Shown: positions 35,365 through 45,000 of the stretch, in pieces
Layout of the letters: each line of letters opens with the position of its first letter
Position numbering within the stretch: the first letter of the stretch is position 1
NCBI RefSeq assembly: GCF_024519455.1
Contig: NZ_JALJRY010000013.1
Coordinates: forward strand, 231,668 to 295,667
Direction: 5' to 3'
Origin: Streptomyces sp. STR69
GTDB lineage: Bacteria > Actinomycetota > Actinomycetes > Streptomycetales > Streptomycetaceae
Length of the DNA stretch: 64,000 nucleotides
The notes under the pieces: generated by a model
Told to the model about the DNA's origin: nothing
Seen by the model: the letters and a program-made list of their open reading frames with translations, nothing else
The model's database searches: none
Position numbers and translations under genes: made by a program

Positions 35365-37758
35365 TCACACGTAGCCGCGCCGTTGCACGACGTTCAGGGC
35401 CAGGGCGCCCAGCGGGACGTTCAGCCAGAACGTGAGCAGCCGGTAGACGAGCACCGCCGAGGTGGCCGCCCCGGCCGGGACGCCGAGGGCCGTCAGGCCG
35501 GCGATGAGTCCGGCCTCCAGCGCCCCCAGCCCGCCGGGCACGGGAGCCGCGTTGGCGATCAGCCGGGCCGCCATGTAGGCGGCACCGACCTGGACGAAGG
35601 AGAGGTCGGCGCCCAGTGCGTGCAGGCTCATGGCGAGGCCGACGACCTGGACGAGGGGGAGGCCCAGGGCGCCGACGGTGCCCACGACGATCTTGGCGGG
35701 CTAGGTCGCGATCCCCGCGACGGTCGAACCGGCCGCCCGCAGGAACGGCCACACCTTGTCGCCCAGGAAACGCCGGCCCGGCGGGGTGAAGGCGAGCAGT
35801 CCGCCGGCGGCGAGCACAAGGGCGAGGGCCCACAGCACGGGGCGGCCCGCGGACAGGTCCAGATGTACTCCGGAGTGACGTCGTCCCGCCGAGGTGAGGA
35901 AGACGGCGGCGACCACGGTGTTGGAGAGCGCGCCGGCCAGGCTCTGCAGCCCCACGGAGGCGGTGGCGGCTCCGGTCTCGATCCCCGTCTTCTGGAGGTA
36001 GCGCAGGTTGAGCGCCATGCCGCCCACGTTGCTCGGGGTGATCCGGTTGAGGAACGAACTGGCGAACTGCACCTGGTAGGTGGGGCCGAACGGCAGCCGC
36101 TCCGGGATGGTGCCCTGTTGCAGGAAGGTCGAGAACGCCTGCGAGAGGAAGGTGATCGGCAACACCGCGAGCACCCACCACCAGTTGGCGTCCCGCAGCG
36201 CGTCGACGGCCGCGGGCGCGTTGGCCAACTGCGGGAGTACGAGGTGGAGTACGAGGAACGCGCCTGCGAGCCCCAGGACGCTCTTCCAGGTGAACCGCGC
36301 CAGCCGCGCGAGCTGAACTTCCTTCGCGCCAGTGGTCGTTGAGACCTCGACGGTGAGATCACGCAGCAGACTGGGCCGGCCGCCTGCCCGCAGCGTCCGC
36401 CGCCCGGCCTTCTCCCGGGCCGCCCGTGTACGGGCCTGGTCGTAGTGGGCGACCGCACTCCGCGCGCGCCCCATGAGCGCGAGCGGCTGCAGGTACGGCA
36501 GCACGGTCGCGAGCAGTTCCGGTCCCAGGCCCGCCAGTGCGCACGCGGTGGCGCGCTGCGGCCCGACGCGTATCGCGGTCGTGGCCAGCAACTCCGCGAG
36601 ATCGCTGCCGAGCACCTCGGACGGGGCGTTGAGCCGGCCGCGCGCGAACGCGGTGAGCCGGCTCCCACCGCCCGGCGTGACGAGAACGTGCTCCGGGCGC
36701 AACTCCCCATGTCCCAGCCGGTGTTCCTGGAGGCGGGCCACGGAGTTCCACACCCCTGCGAGGAGAGGATCGGTCAACTCCTCGTCCCGCAGGGCGGACA
36801 GGGCACGGGCGTCGTCCGGTGCGGTGGTCACCACCAGCGCACCGCCGCCGACCACCGGATAGGCCATCACCGGTTCGTCGGCCCGGGCGCCGGTGCGGGC
36901 CGCGAAGACGAGCATGAGCAGTTCGTGCTCGGCGGCAACGAGGGGGGTCGGGGCGGTCGTGTCGGCGGGGTGGCGCAGCAGGGTCCGCCGGGCGAGCCGG
37001 TGGAACAGATCCCGGTTGTGGTCCTCGGCTGCCAGCACCCGCATCGCCAGCCTGGACCCGGAGGAGGTCTCGGCCCGGTAGCGGGTCCCCTCCCCCGGCA
37101 GCTGCTCACTCGCGGGCAGCTCATGCAGCGTGGTGACCGAAATCCCGGACGCGGCAAGGGCGTCGGCGACCGCCTGCGCCGTCGGGCGGTCGGCGGGAGC
37201 GTCGGCCAGCAGCAGTACGGCCGACCCGGCCGCGCCGCCCATGGCGAGTGCGGCGACGGCGTCCAGCGGCACGATCGCGGCGGCGGCCACGCTCAGCACG
37301 GCACAGAAGGAGGCCAGCGCCCACAGCGCCCGCCGTGGGCGCGCCCCCAGCCAGGGCCCCGCCGCGACGACCGCCGCAGCGCAGGCCGCCAGATGCACCG
37401 GGACGGCGAGGGACTGCGGGGTGCCCCAGGCGTTGTCGTTGGTGCCGGGCACCGGGATCTGGAGGGTGGTGGCCCCAACGGTCAGGTCGATGACGCGACT
37501 TGAGTCGCCGTCCACGTAGTCCAGCTTCAGCAGATACGTGCCGTCCTTCGGCGCGCTGACGTGGGTGAAGGCCACGACCCCGCCGCCGAGGTTGCCGATC
37601 TTCTGTCCGCCGTAGCAGGGATAGCTGGTGGCCTCCAGGCTCCAACTGCTCCAGCCCATATAGGGTTTGGCGGCCAGGACGGGCAGGTGACGGAGGAGCG
37701 CACCGCCCGCACGGGATCTGCGCCGTACGAATGAAGCGGGTCCTGCTGGACGAGGCAC
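35365..37758 (-). pseudogene. Chimeric, stop-interrupted flippase-like (lysyl-PG synthase TM family) gene
   Basis: One reading frame of about 797 codons is broken by an in-frame TAG at 35701-35703; after it the frame continues in register (PAKIVVGTVGALGLPLVQ) to 35365. The main part is a large flippase-like membrane protein with a kinase-like middle (LGHGELRPEHVLVTPGG) and the TIGR00374-type helices (ITPSNVGGMALNLRYLQKT; APVPGGLGALEAGLIAGL). Its first ~120 codons are foreign: KPYMGWSSWSLEATSYP is the start of a GH27 alpha-galactosidase and KIGNLGGGVVAFTHVSAP through NDNAWGTPQSLAVPVHL is a CBM35-like module. The junction with the flippase is near LAACAAAVV. Both the missing native N-terminus and the stop argue for a decayed gene. 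Confidence 0.8.
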
Positions 37759-38125
37759 GTGGTTACTCCATCTCGGCGCGAAAAGGCACGGCGGGGCCCA
37801 GGAAGGTCCGGAAGTGCCCCTGCACGGTCAGCCGCATGGGGAATTGGTGAGTGGGCGTTCGGATCCGCCCTCGTAGCCGTACGACGACGGCCGGTCGGGG
37901 AGGAAACCGGCCGCCACCTGCATCGGTGGACGTCCCATGCACCTGTCGTGAGGTGCCGCGAATGTAGCCAGGATTTTCTTCCAGCGTCAACATATTGCGC
38001 CGCGCGAATCATCGACATTCACGGAAAGAATGGAGCCGGATTCAGGAGATGAGCACGGAAGACGGGCGTGGATCCACGCGATCCTTCTTCTATCTTCTTT
38101 TCCAATGGAAATGTATGGTCACCGC
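37759..38125. other. 367-base intergenic region upstream of the ROK regulator and chimeric gene
   Basis: No supported coding gene. The part at about 37960-38125 is more A/T-rich than its surroundings (ATTTTCTTCCAGCG, CTTCTTCTATCTTCTTTTCC) and probably contains the divergent promoters and the ROK regulator's operator. No clear inverted repeat was identified. Confidence 0.4.
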
Positions 38126-39277
38126 ATGACGCTCGCCGATCAGCCACCCGCGGCATCTCTGCTCTTCCAGACCCTCCTGGCCCATGGCCCGCTCACACGC
38201 GCCGAGGTCGGGCGTCGTACCGGTCTGTCGCCCGGCGCGGTCACGAAGGTCGCCACTCCCCTGCTGACCGACGGCTGGATCACCGAGCTGGGCCGCTCCA
38301 CCGAGCGCACCCAGGGCCGGCCGGCCACGCTCATGGCGGTGCGCGGCGAGCGCGCCCGCTTCGTGGGTGTGAAGATCACCGGTGACGAACTCATCGGTGT
38401 ACTGGCCGACTTGACCGCACGGACACTGGCCACCGCGCGGTCCGCGCTCGGTTCGCGTGACGTCGGCACGGTCGTCCTGGCCGTCGCCCGGCTTGTCGAG
38501 GAGTTGAACGCGAAGGCGAGACCGTTCGCACCGGGTGCCCTGCACAGCATCGGCGTCACGATCTCCGGGGACGTCGACGGCCACACCGGGACCGTCCAGT
38601 ACTCCCCCTTCCTCAACTGGCGCCGCGTACCCCTCGCCCAACTGGTCCGTACGGCAACGGAGTTGCCGACGGTCATCGAGAACGACGTCCGTGCCCTGAC
38701 CGTCGCGGAGCAGTGGTTCGGCGTGGGGGCCGGGTTGTCGTCCTTCGCCCTGGTCACCGTCGGCGCGGGCATCGGCTGCGGCATCTCCATCGGCGGCCGG
38801 GTCGTCTCCGGTGCCCACGGTGTCTCGGGCGAGGTCGGCCACCTTCCCGTGGGCGGCACCGACCGGGTGTGCACCTGCGGCAACACCGGCTGCGTCGAAG
38901 CCGTCGCCTCCACCCAGGCCATCACCGAGCAGGCCCGCCAGGCGACAGGCGACCCGGAGCTGACGATGGACGGCGCGGTCCGCCTGGCCCACGCGGGCAA
39001 CGCCGCCGTCCGCGCCGTCTTCACCCGGGCCGGTCACGCCCTGGGCCTGGCCATCGCCTCCGTCGCCAACCTCATCGGCCCCGAACGGATCATCATCTCC
39101 GGTGAGGGCGTGGCCACTTACGACCTGTACGAGGACCAGATCCGCGCCACCTTCGCGGCCCGTGCCTTCGGAGCGGCGGTCGACTGCGACCTCGTCGTCA
39201 GGCCCCTCCCCTTCGAGGAATGGGCCCGCGGTGGCGCCGCCATAGCCGCCCAGCACGTCTTCGCCCCCGCCAAGTAG
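38126..39277 (+). CDS. ROK-family transcriptional regulator
   Basis: Sugar-responsive repressor of 383 residues. The N-terminal winged helix-turn-helix covers about 10-65 (GPLTRAEVGRRTGLSPGAVT), followed by a ROK kinase-like domain. The ROK Zn signature appears as CTCGNTGCVEAVAS, and the phosphate-binding loop region is VTVGAGIGCGISIGG. Such XylR/NagC-like proteins bind a sugar and release operators of carbohydrate genes. ATG 38126 is chosen by homology start; ATG 38105 is also in frame and neither has a strong ribosome site. It is divergent from a gene whose 5' end came from an alpha-galactosidase, which was probably its original target. Confidence 0.85.
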   Translation: MTLADQPPAASLLFQTLLAHGPLTRAEVGRRTGLSPGAVTKVATPLLTDGWITELGRSTERTQGRPATLMAVRGERARFVGVKITGDELIGVLADLTARTLATARSALGSRDVGTVVLAVARLVEELNAKARPFAPGALHSIGVTISGDVDGHTGTVQYSPFLNWRRVPLAQLVRTATELPTVIENDVRALTVAEQWFGVGAGLSSFALVTVGAGIGCGISIGGRVVSGAHGVSGEVGHLPVGGTDRVCTCGNTGCVEAVASTQAITEQARQATGDPELTMDGAVRLAHAGNAAVRAVFTRAGHALGLAIASVANLIGPERIIISGEGVATYDLYEDQIRATFAARAFGAAVDCDLVVRPLPFEEWARGGAAIAAQHVFAPAK

Positions 39278-39296
39278 CCAGCGCCGCAAGCGAGTT

Positions 39297-39740
39297 GGCC
39301 CCTCCCCGAAAGCGCAGTCCCTGGGCGCCGTGCTCAAGTCCGGGACGAGTCCGCTCAACGACGTCGTCGACTACGCGGAGCCGGTCACCGCGCCGGGCCT
39401 CACCTTCATGGACACTCCCGGCTACGACCCGGTGTCGGCCACCGGGATGGTCGCGGGCGGCGCCAACCTGCTCGCCTTCACGACCGGACGCGGCTCGTTG
39501 TTCGGCTCCCGTCCCGTGCCGTCGCTGAAGATCAGCACCACCAGCGAACTGTACGAGCGGATGCGCGGCGACATCGACTTCGACGCCGGACCCGCCATGA
39601 GCCACACCGATCAAGTCGCTTACGGCACCGCCCTGTTCGAGGCTCTGGTGGACATGGCCTCCGGTGCGGAGAGCAAGTCCGAGGCGCTGGGCTTCGGGAC
39701 GGAGGAGATCGTCCCCTGGCGCATGGGAGCGGTCCTGTGA
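39297..39740 (+). pseudogene. C-terminal remnant of altronate dehydratase (UxaA family)
   Basis: About 145 codons match the C-terminus of UxaA-type hexuronate dehydratase (GTSPLNDVVDYAEPVTAPGL, FMDTPGYDPVSATGMVAGGA, FTTGRGSLFGSRPVPSLKIS). The full protein is near 500 residues, so the N-terminal SAF domain and most of the catalytic part are missing. The recognisable frame begins about 20 bases after the ROK regulator stop, at SPKAQSLGAVLKSG, with no start codon or ribosome site at the true border (GTG 39330 is internal). It ends at TGA, convergent with the DinB-like gene. Together with the chimeric gene it indicates deletion of a sugar catabolic locus. Confidence 0.8.
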
Positions 39741-39743
39741 CGC

Positions 39744-40358
39744 TCAGCCGCGCTCTCGGTACAGGTCGCGCAGCATGGCGATCTCGGCTCCGTGGTGCAG
39801 TACTTCCTGGTTGACCCACCACACGATGTCGATGAGCGGCTCCTCCGCGTCGCTGCCGTGCGGATAGGTGCAGTACCCGACGGTGTCGAGCGCCGTGTCG
39901 TCGACGCTCAGCACCGCCTTCCGCCAGGCGCCCGCACCGGCGTCGAAAGCCTCGACGGCACCGACCGCATCGCCGCTGACGGGGTGGTCGTCGCGGGTCA
40001 GTGTGCGGCTGCCGGCCGTGTGGTCGGCGCGCAGGGTCAGCATCTCTGTGAGGTGGCTCAGGCGCCAGGCGAGGGTAGTGAAGGGCGGCGGCCAGGGGTG
40101 CGGGTAGGCGGCTGCGTCACGGCCCCAATCACCCTGTCCCGCCAGGAGAGTTGCCCGCGCTCCGGGGCCGTCCGCGCGCCGCCGCACCGACCAGCAGCCG
40201 GGCACCGGTTCCCAGAAGTACTCCTCGTCCGTGATGGGCCCGACCCGGGTGTCCGTCCCGTCACCGCTGTCCGTGACGGGCCCTGTCATACGGCCGGACA
40301 GGCGCTCGCACGCGAAGTCGAACTGGTCGAGCAGCGGAGCCAGACGGGGTGGGATCAC
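39744..40358 (-). CDS. DinB-like/maleylpyruvate isomerase-fold protein
   Basis: Product of 204 residues with a four-helix DinB-like metal-binding fold. Histidines in a typical spacing are visible (TTLAWRLSHLTEMLTLRADH, then NQEVLHHGAEIAMLRDLY). These proteins may be thiol-dependent (mycothiol) transferases or enzymes of unknown role in actinobacteria. GTG 40358 has CAGGAG upstream; the longer frame to 40433 has no support. It follows the GlxA-type regulator gene by 75 bases on the same strand and could be co-transcribed. Confidence 0.78.
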   Translation of the reverse strand: MIPPRLAPLLDQFDFACERLSGRMTGPVTDSGDGTDTRVGPITDEEYFWEPVPGCWSVRRRADGPGARATLLAGQGDWGRDAAAYPHPWPPPFTTLAWRLSHLTEMLTLRADHTAGSRTLTRDDHPVSGDAVGAVEAFDAGAGAWRKAVLSVDDTALDTVGYCTYPHGSDAEEPLIDIVWWVNQEVLHHGAEIAMLRDLYRERG

Positions 40359-40433
40359 TGGGCACTCCTGGGGGCGAGCCGGTCGGTCGTCGACCCGGCA
40401 ACCTAACAGCGTTCCCGCCGAGCCACCCGTCAA

Positions 40434-41342
40434 TTACTGGCTGCGGGCGCGCAGTCGGCGCAGCATGCGCGGGTCCTCGAAGCCGACGGAGCGGGCGGCG
40501 GTGTCGATCGTGGTGCCGTGCCTGATGAGGTGCTCGGCGCGTTCGAGGCGGAGGGTCTGCTGGTAGCGCAGCGGGGTGAGTCCGGTGGCCCGGGTGAAGA
40601 GGCGGGTGAGGGTGCGTTCGCTGACGCCGACGGCCGAGGCGAGGGCGGGCAGGGGCAGTGCTTCGTCGAAACGGGTGTCGATGAGGTCCTGGGCGCGGTG
40701 CACGGTGTCGTCCAGGTGGGAGCGGTGCCGGAGCATCGCGCTGGTCTGCGGTTCGTGGCCGTTGCGGCGGGCGTAGACGACCATGTCCCGGGCGATCTGG
40801 GCGGCCACGGCGGGGCCGTGCCGGGTGGCGATCAGGTGCAGGGCGAGGTCGATGCCGCTGGCGATGCCTGCCGAGGTGATGACCCGGTCGTCGGTGGTGA
40901 ACAGGACGTCCCGGACGACGGTCGCCTTCGGGTGGCGCAGGGCGAGTTCGTCCTGCACGTCGTGGTGGGTGGTGCAGTGGCGGCCGTCGAGAAGTCCGGC
41001 CCGGCCCAGCGCGTCGGCTCCGGCGCAGACGCTGGCCACCGTTCCGCCGCGGGCGTGGTGGTCCCGTAGGGCCCGCAGGGGTGTGGGGCCGATGGCGGGC
41101 CCCTGGGCGAGCCGGAGCGCACGCCAGCCGGGCACCACGATCAGGTCCTCGAGGCCGAGCTCGGGCCAGTCGAGCCGGGCCGCCAGGGGCAGCCCCTGGG
41201 CGCTGGTGACCTGGGGCTGCTCGGCGACGTAGGAGAGCGTGTAGGGGTGCCCGAAGTCGGCCGCCGTGGAGAAGACCTGCGCGGGGCCTGCCAGGTCCAG
41301 CAGATGGACTCCGGGTACCAGGAAGAAGACGACGTGGCTCAC
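40434..41342 (-). CDS. GlxA-family regulator: DJ-1/PfpI domain plus AraC helix-turn-helix
   Basis: Transcription regulator of 302 residues. Residues about 1-175 form a class I glutamine amidotransferase-like (DJ-1/PfpI) sensor (VVFFLVPGVHLLDLAGPAQV; nucleophile-elbow SVCAGADALG). Residues about 205-300 form an AraC DNA-binding domain (ASAVGVSERTLTRLFTRATG, IDTAARSVGFEDPRMLRRL). GTG 41342 begins ten bases after the isochorismatase stop, so both are one operon and the regulator may control it. A longer frame to 41927 overlaps that gene and is a shadow. The ligand is unknown. Confidence 0.87.
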   Translation of the reverse strand: MSHVVFFLVPGVHLLDLAGPAQVFSTAADFGHPYTLSYVAEQPQVTSAQGLPLAARLDWPELGLEDLIVVPGWRALRLAQGPAIGPTPLRALRDHHARGGTVASVCAGADALGRAGLLDGRHCTTHHDVQDELALRHPKATVVRDVLFTTDDRVITSAGIASGIDLALHLIATRHGPAVAAQIARDMVVYARRNGHEPQTSAMLRHRSHLDDTVHRAQDLIDTRFDEALPLPALASAVGVSERTLTRLFTRATGLTPLRYQQTLRLERAEHLIRHGTTIDTAARSVGFEDPRMLRRLRARSQ

Positions 41343-41352
41343 GATCCGGTCA

Positions 41353-41952
41353 TCATGCCTGATGTGCCGCGGCGGCTTCCAGTTCGGCGACCGTCGCGAT
41401 GGTGGCGAAGCGGCCGGCGAGGGCGTACTCGGTGCGCCGGATGATCTCGTCGGCGGGGAGGGTGCGGGGGTCGGCCAGGAGTTCGGCGACGGTCTGGTCG
41501 GCGGGGGCGTCGCGGTGCGCGATGGGGTTGGTGGCGGTCGCGTCGGTGACGAAGGTGACCTGGTAGCCGAAGTCGCTCGCAACCCGGGTGGTGGTCTCGA
41601 CGCACTGTTCGGTGCGGATACCGCAGACGGTGAGCTCGCGGACGCCGTGCTCGGTGAGGATCTGCTGCAGGTTGGTGGTGGTGAAGGCATTGTGCGAGGT
41701 CTTGTGGATGAGCGGCTCGCCCTCGGCGCGCTCCAGTCCGTCGATGAGGCGGACGTGGCCGAGGGCCGGGTCGAAGACGTCGCCGCTGCCGGGCTCGGAG
41801 TGCAGTACCCACACCACCAGGTCGCCGGCCCGGCGGGCGAGCTGCACCAGGCGGTCGGCCTGCTCGGCGATCTTCGGGTCGGAGATGGTCTCCCAGAGCG
41901 GGCGGGCGCGGAAGGATTCCTGGACATCGATGACGATCAGTGCTCGGGTCAT
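41353..41952 (-). CDS. Isochorismatase-family cysteine hydrolase
   Basis: Cytosolic hydrolase of 199 residues of the isochorismatase/nicotinamidase fold. The catalytic triad is Asp9 (IVIDVQ), Lys84 (IHKTSHNAF) and Cys117 (VCGIRTEQCVETTTR). The cis-peptide and oxyanion residues around Cys117 are as expected, so it should be active on an amide or carbamate-like substrate. ATG 41952. It is the first gene of an operon with a GlxA-type regulator. Substrate is open: nicotinamide, isochorismate, N-carbamoyl compounds and others are possible. Confidence 0.88.
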   Translation of the reverse strand: MTRALIVIDVQESFRARPLWETISDPKIAEQADRLVQLARRAGDLVVWVLHSEPGSGDVFDPALGHVRLIDGLERAEGEPLIHKTSHNAFTTTNLQQILTEHGVRELTVCGIRTEQCVETTTRVASDFGYQVTFVTDATATNPIAHRDAPADQTVAELLADPRTLPADEIIRRTEYALAGRFATIATVAELEAAAAHQA

Positions 41953-42055
41953 GTCCCAAGAATGCGCCGTGCGGGTGGGGCGGCGACAGGCCGCATCGGG
42001 TCCGGGTCCGGACCGATTCGGTCACCCGGCAGAGGGCCTGTCGCCGTTCCGCCGG

Positions 42056-45000
42056 CTACCTCAGTTCGACGAGCAGGTCGCCGCCCTCCACCTGCTGGAT
42101 GCGGTTGATCGCGAGGCGCGAGACCCGGCCGGACCTGGGAGCGGTGATCGCCGCCTCCATCTTCATGGCCTCGATGGTGGCGACGGTGACTCCGGCCTCC
42201 ACCTCGTCGCCCTCCTCGACCGCGAGGGTGACCACGCCCGCGAACGGGGCTGCCACATGGCCGGAGTTGGTGCGGTCGGCCTTCTCGGTGACGGGGATGT
42301 CGGAGGCGGCGGCGGTGTCCCGTACCTGGATCGGCCGGAGTTGGCCGTTCAGCGTGGACATCACCGTACGCAGCCCGCGCTCGTCGGCCTCGCCGACGGC
42401 CTCCAGCTCGATGAGGAGACGGACGCCCGGTTCCAGGTCGACCGTGTACTCCTTGCCGGGGCGGATGCCGTAGAAGAAGTCCTTGCTGTCCAGGACGCTG
42501 GTGTCGCCGTAGGTCTGGCGGTGCGTCTCGTACTCCCGGGTCGGGCCGGGGAACAGCAGGCGGTTGAGGGTGGCGCGGCGGTCCTTGTCGAGGGCCGTGC
42601 GGTCCTCGGGGGTCAGGTCCTGTACGGGCTTGGGGGCGGCGCGGCCCTGGAGTGCCTTGGTGCGGAACGGCTCGGGCCAGCCGCCGGGCGGGGTGCCCAA
42701 CTCGCCGCGCAGGAAGCCGATTACCGAGTCGGGGATGTCGTACCGGTCGGGAGACGCCTCGAAGTCGGCGGGACTGACTCCGGCGCCGACCAGGTGCAGG
42801 GCGAGGTCGCCGACAACCTTCGACGACGGGGTGACCTTCACCAGGTGGCCGAGGATGCGGTCGGCGGCGGCGTACATCGCCTCGATGTCCTCGAAGCGGT
42901 CGCCGAGGCCGAGCGCGATGGCCTGGGTGCGCAGGTTGGAGAGCTGGCCGCCGGGGATCTCGTGGTGGTAGACACGGCCGGTGGGCGAGGCGAGGCCCGC
43001 CTCGAAGGGGGCGTAGATCTTGCGGACGCTCTCCCAGTACGGCTCCAGGTCGCCAATGGCCTGGAGATCGAGGCCTGTTGGGCGGTCGGAGTAGTCGGTG
43101 GCGGCGACGATCGCCGACAGTGACGGCTGCGAGGTGGTGCCCGCCATGGAGGCCACCGCGCCGTCGACGGCGTCCGCGCCGGCCTGGATCGCGGCGAGGT
43201 AGGTGGCGAGCTGGCCGCCCGCCGTGTCGTGGGTGTGCAGGTGGACCGGCAGGCCGAACTCGCGGCGCAGCGCTGAGACAAGGGTCGCGGCGGCGGGTGC
43301 GCGCAACAGACCCGCCATGTCCTTCACCGCGAGGACGTGGGCGCCCGCCTCGACGATCTGCTCGGCCAGGCGGAGGTAGTAATCGAGCGTGTAGAGGCGC
43401 TCGCCCGGGTCGGACAGGTCCGAGGTGTAGCAGAGGGCAACCTCGGCGATCGAGGTTCCGGTCGCCCGTACGGCGTCGATGGCCGGGCGCATCTGGCCCA
43501 CGTCGTTGAGCGCGTCGAAGATGCGGAAGATGTCGATGCCGGTGGCGGCGGCCTCCTGCACGAAGGCGTCGGTCACCTGGGTCGGATACGGCGTGTAGCC
43601 CACGGTGTTGCGCCCGCGCAGCAGCATCTGGAGGCAGATGTTGGGGACGGCCTCGCGCAGAGCGGCCAGCCGGTCCCACGGGTCCTCGGCGAGGAAGCGG
43701 AGCGCCACGTCGTAGGTGGCACCGCCCCAGCACTCCAGGGAGAGCAGTTGCGGCACGGTGTGTGCGACCACCGGGGCGACCGCGAGGAGGTCCTTGGTGC
43801 GGACGCGGGTTGCCAGGAGCGACTGGTGGGCGTCGCGGAAGGTGGTGTCGGTGACGCCGATCGTCGGTGATTCGCGAAGGTGGCGGGCGAAGCCCTCGGG
43901 GCCGAGTTCGGCGAGCAACTGCCGTGATCCGGACGGGGGTTCACCGGTGGGGACCGGCGGCAGCTTGGTGGTGGGGTCGATCAGGTCGGGGCGTTCGCCG
44001 TGCGGCTTGTTGACCGTGACATCGGCGAGGTAGGTGAGCAACTTGGTGCCGCGGTCGGCGGAGTGACGGGCCGTCAGCAGGTGCGGGCGCTGCTCGATGA
44101 ACGACGTGTTGATCCGTCCGGCCTGGAAGTCCGGGTCGTCCAGTACCGCTTGCAGGAACGGGATGTTGGTGGCCACGCCGCGGATGCGGAACTCGGCGAC
44201 GGCACGCCGGGCGCGGTTGACGGCGGTGGTGAAGTCCCGTCCCCGGCAGGTGAGTTTGACCAGCATGGAGTCGAAGTGCGCGCTGATGTCCGTACCGGCG
44301 TGGGTGGTTCCGCCGTCGAGACGGATACCGGAGCCGCCGGGCGAGCGATAGGCGCTGATGCGGCCGGTGTCGGGGCGGAAGCCGTTGGCGGGGTCCTCGG
44401 TGGTGATACGGCACTGGAGGGCCGCACCGTGCAGGGTGACCGTCTCCTGCGAGAGGCCGAGGTCGGCGAGGGTCTCCCCGGAGGCGATCCTCAACTGCGC
44501 CTGGACGAGGTCGACATCGGTGACCTCCTCGGTCACCGTGTGCTCGACCTGGATGCGCGGGTTCATCTCGATGAAGACGTGCTTGCCGTGCGGGTCGAGG
44601 AGGAACTCGACGGTGCCCGCGTTGCGGTAGCCGATCTCGCGGGCGAAGCGGACGGCGTCGGCGCAGATGCGGTCGCGCAGTTCGGGGTCGAGGTTGGGCG
44701 CGGGGGCCAGCTCGACGACCTTCTGATGGCGGCGCTGGAGTGAGCAGTCGCGCTCGAAGAGGTGGATGACGTTGCCCTCGCCGTCGGCGAGGATCTGCAC
44801 CTCGATGTGGCGGGGGTCGACGACGGCCTTCTCCAGGAACACGGTGGCGTCGCCGAACGCGGACATGGCCTCGCGGGCCGCCGCCTCGATGGACTCGCGC
44901 AGGGTCGCGGGGTCCTCGACCCGGCGCATACCGCGTCCGCCGCCACCGGCGACCGCCTTCACGAAGACCGGGAAGCCGATCTCCTCGGCGGCGCGCACCA

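Noticed and set aside
37763..37993. 76-codon minus-strand frame between the chimeric gene and the ROK gene
   Set aside because: No start context, no domain and Arg-rich translation; treated as spacer.
41949..43733. 594-codon frame overlapping pyruvate carboxylase
   Set aside because: Same strand, wrong frame relative to a gene with all catalytic motifs; low-complexity Arg/Pro/Gly product.
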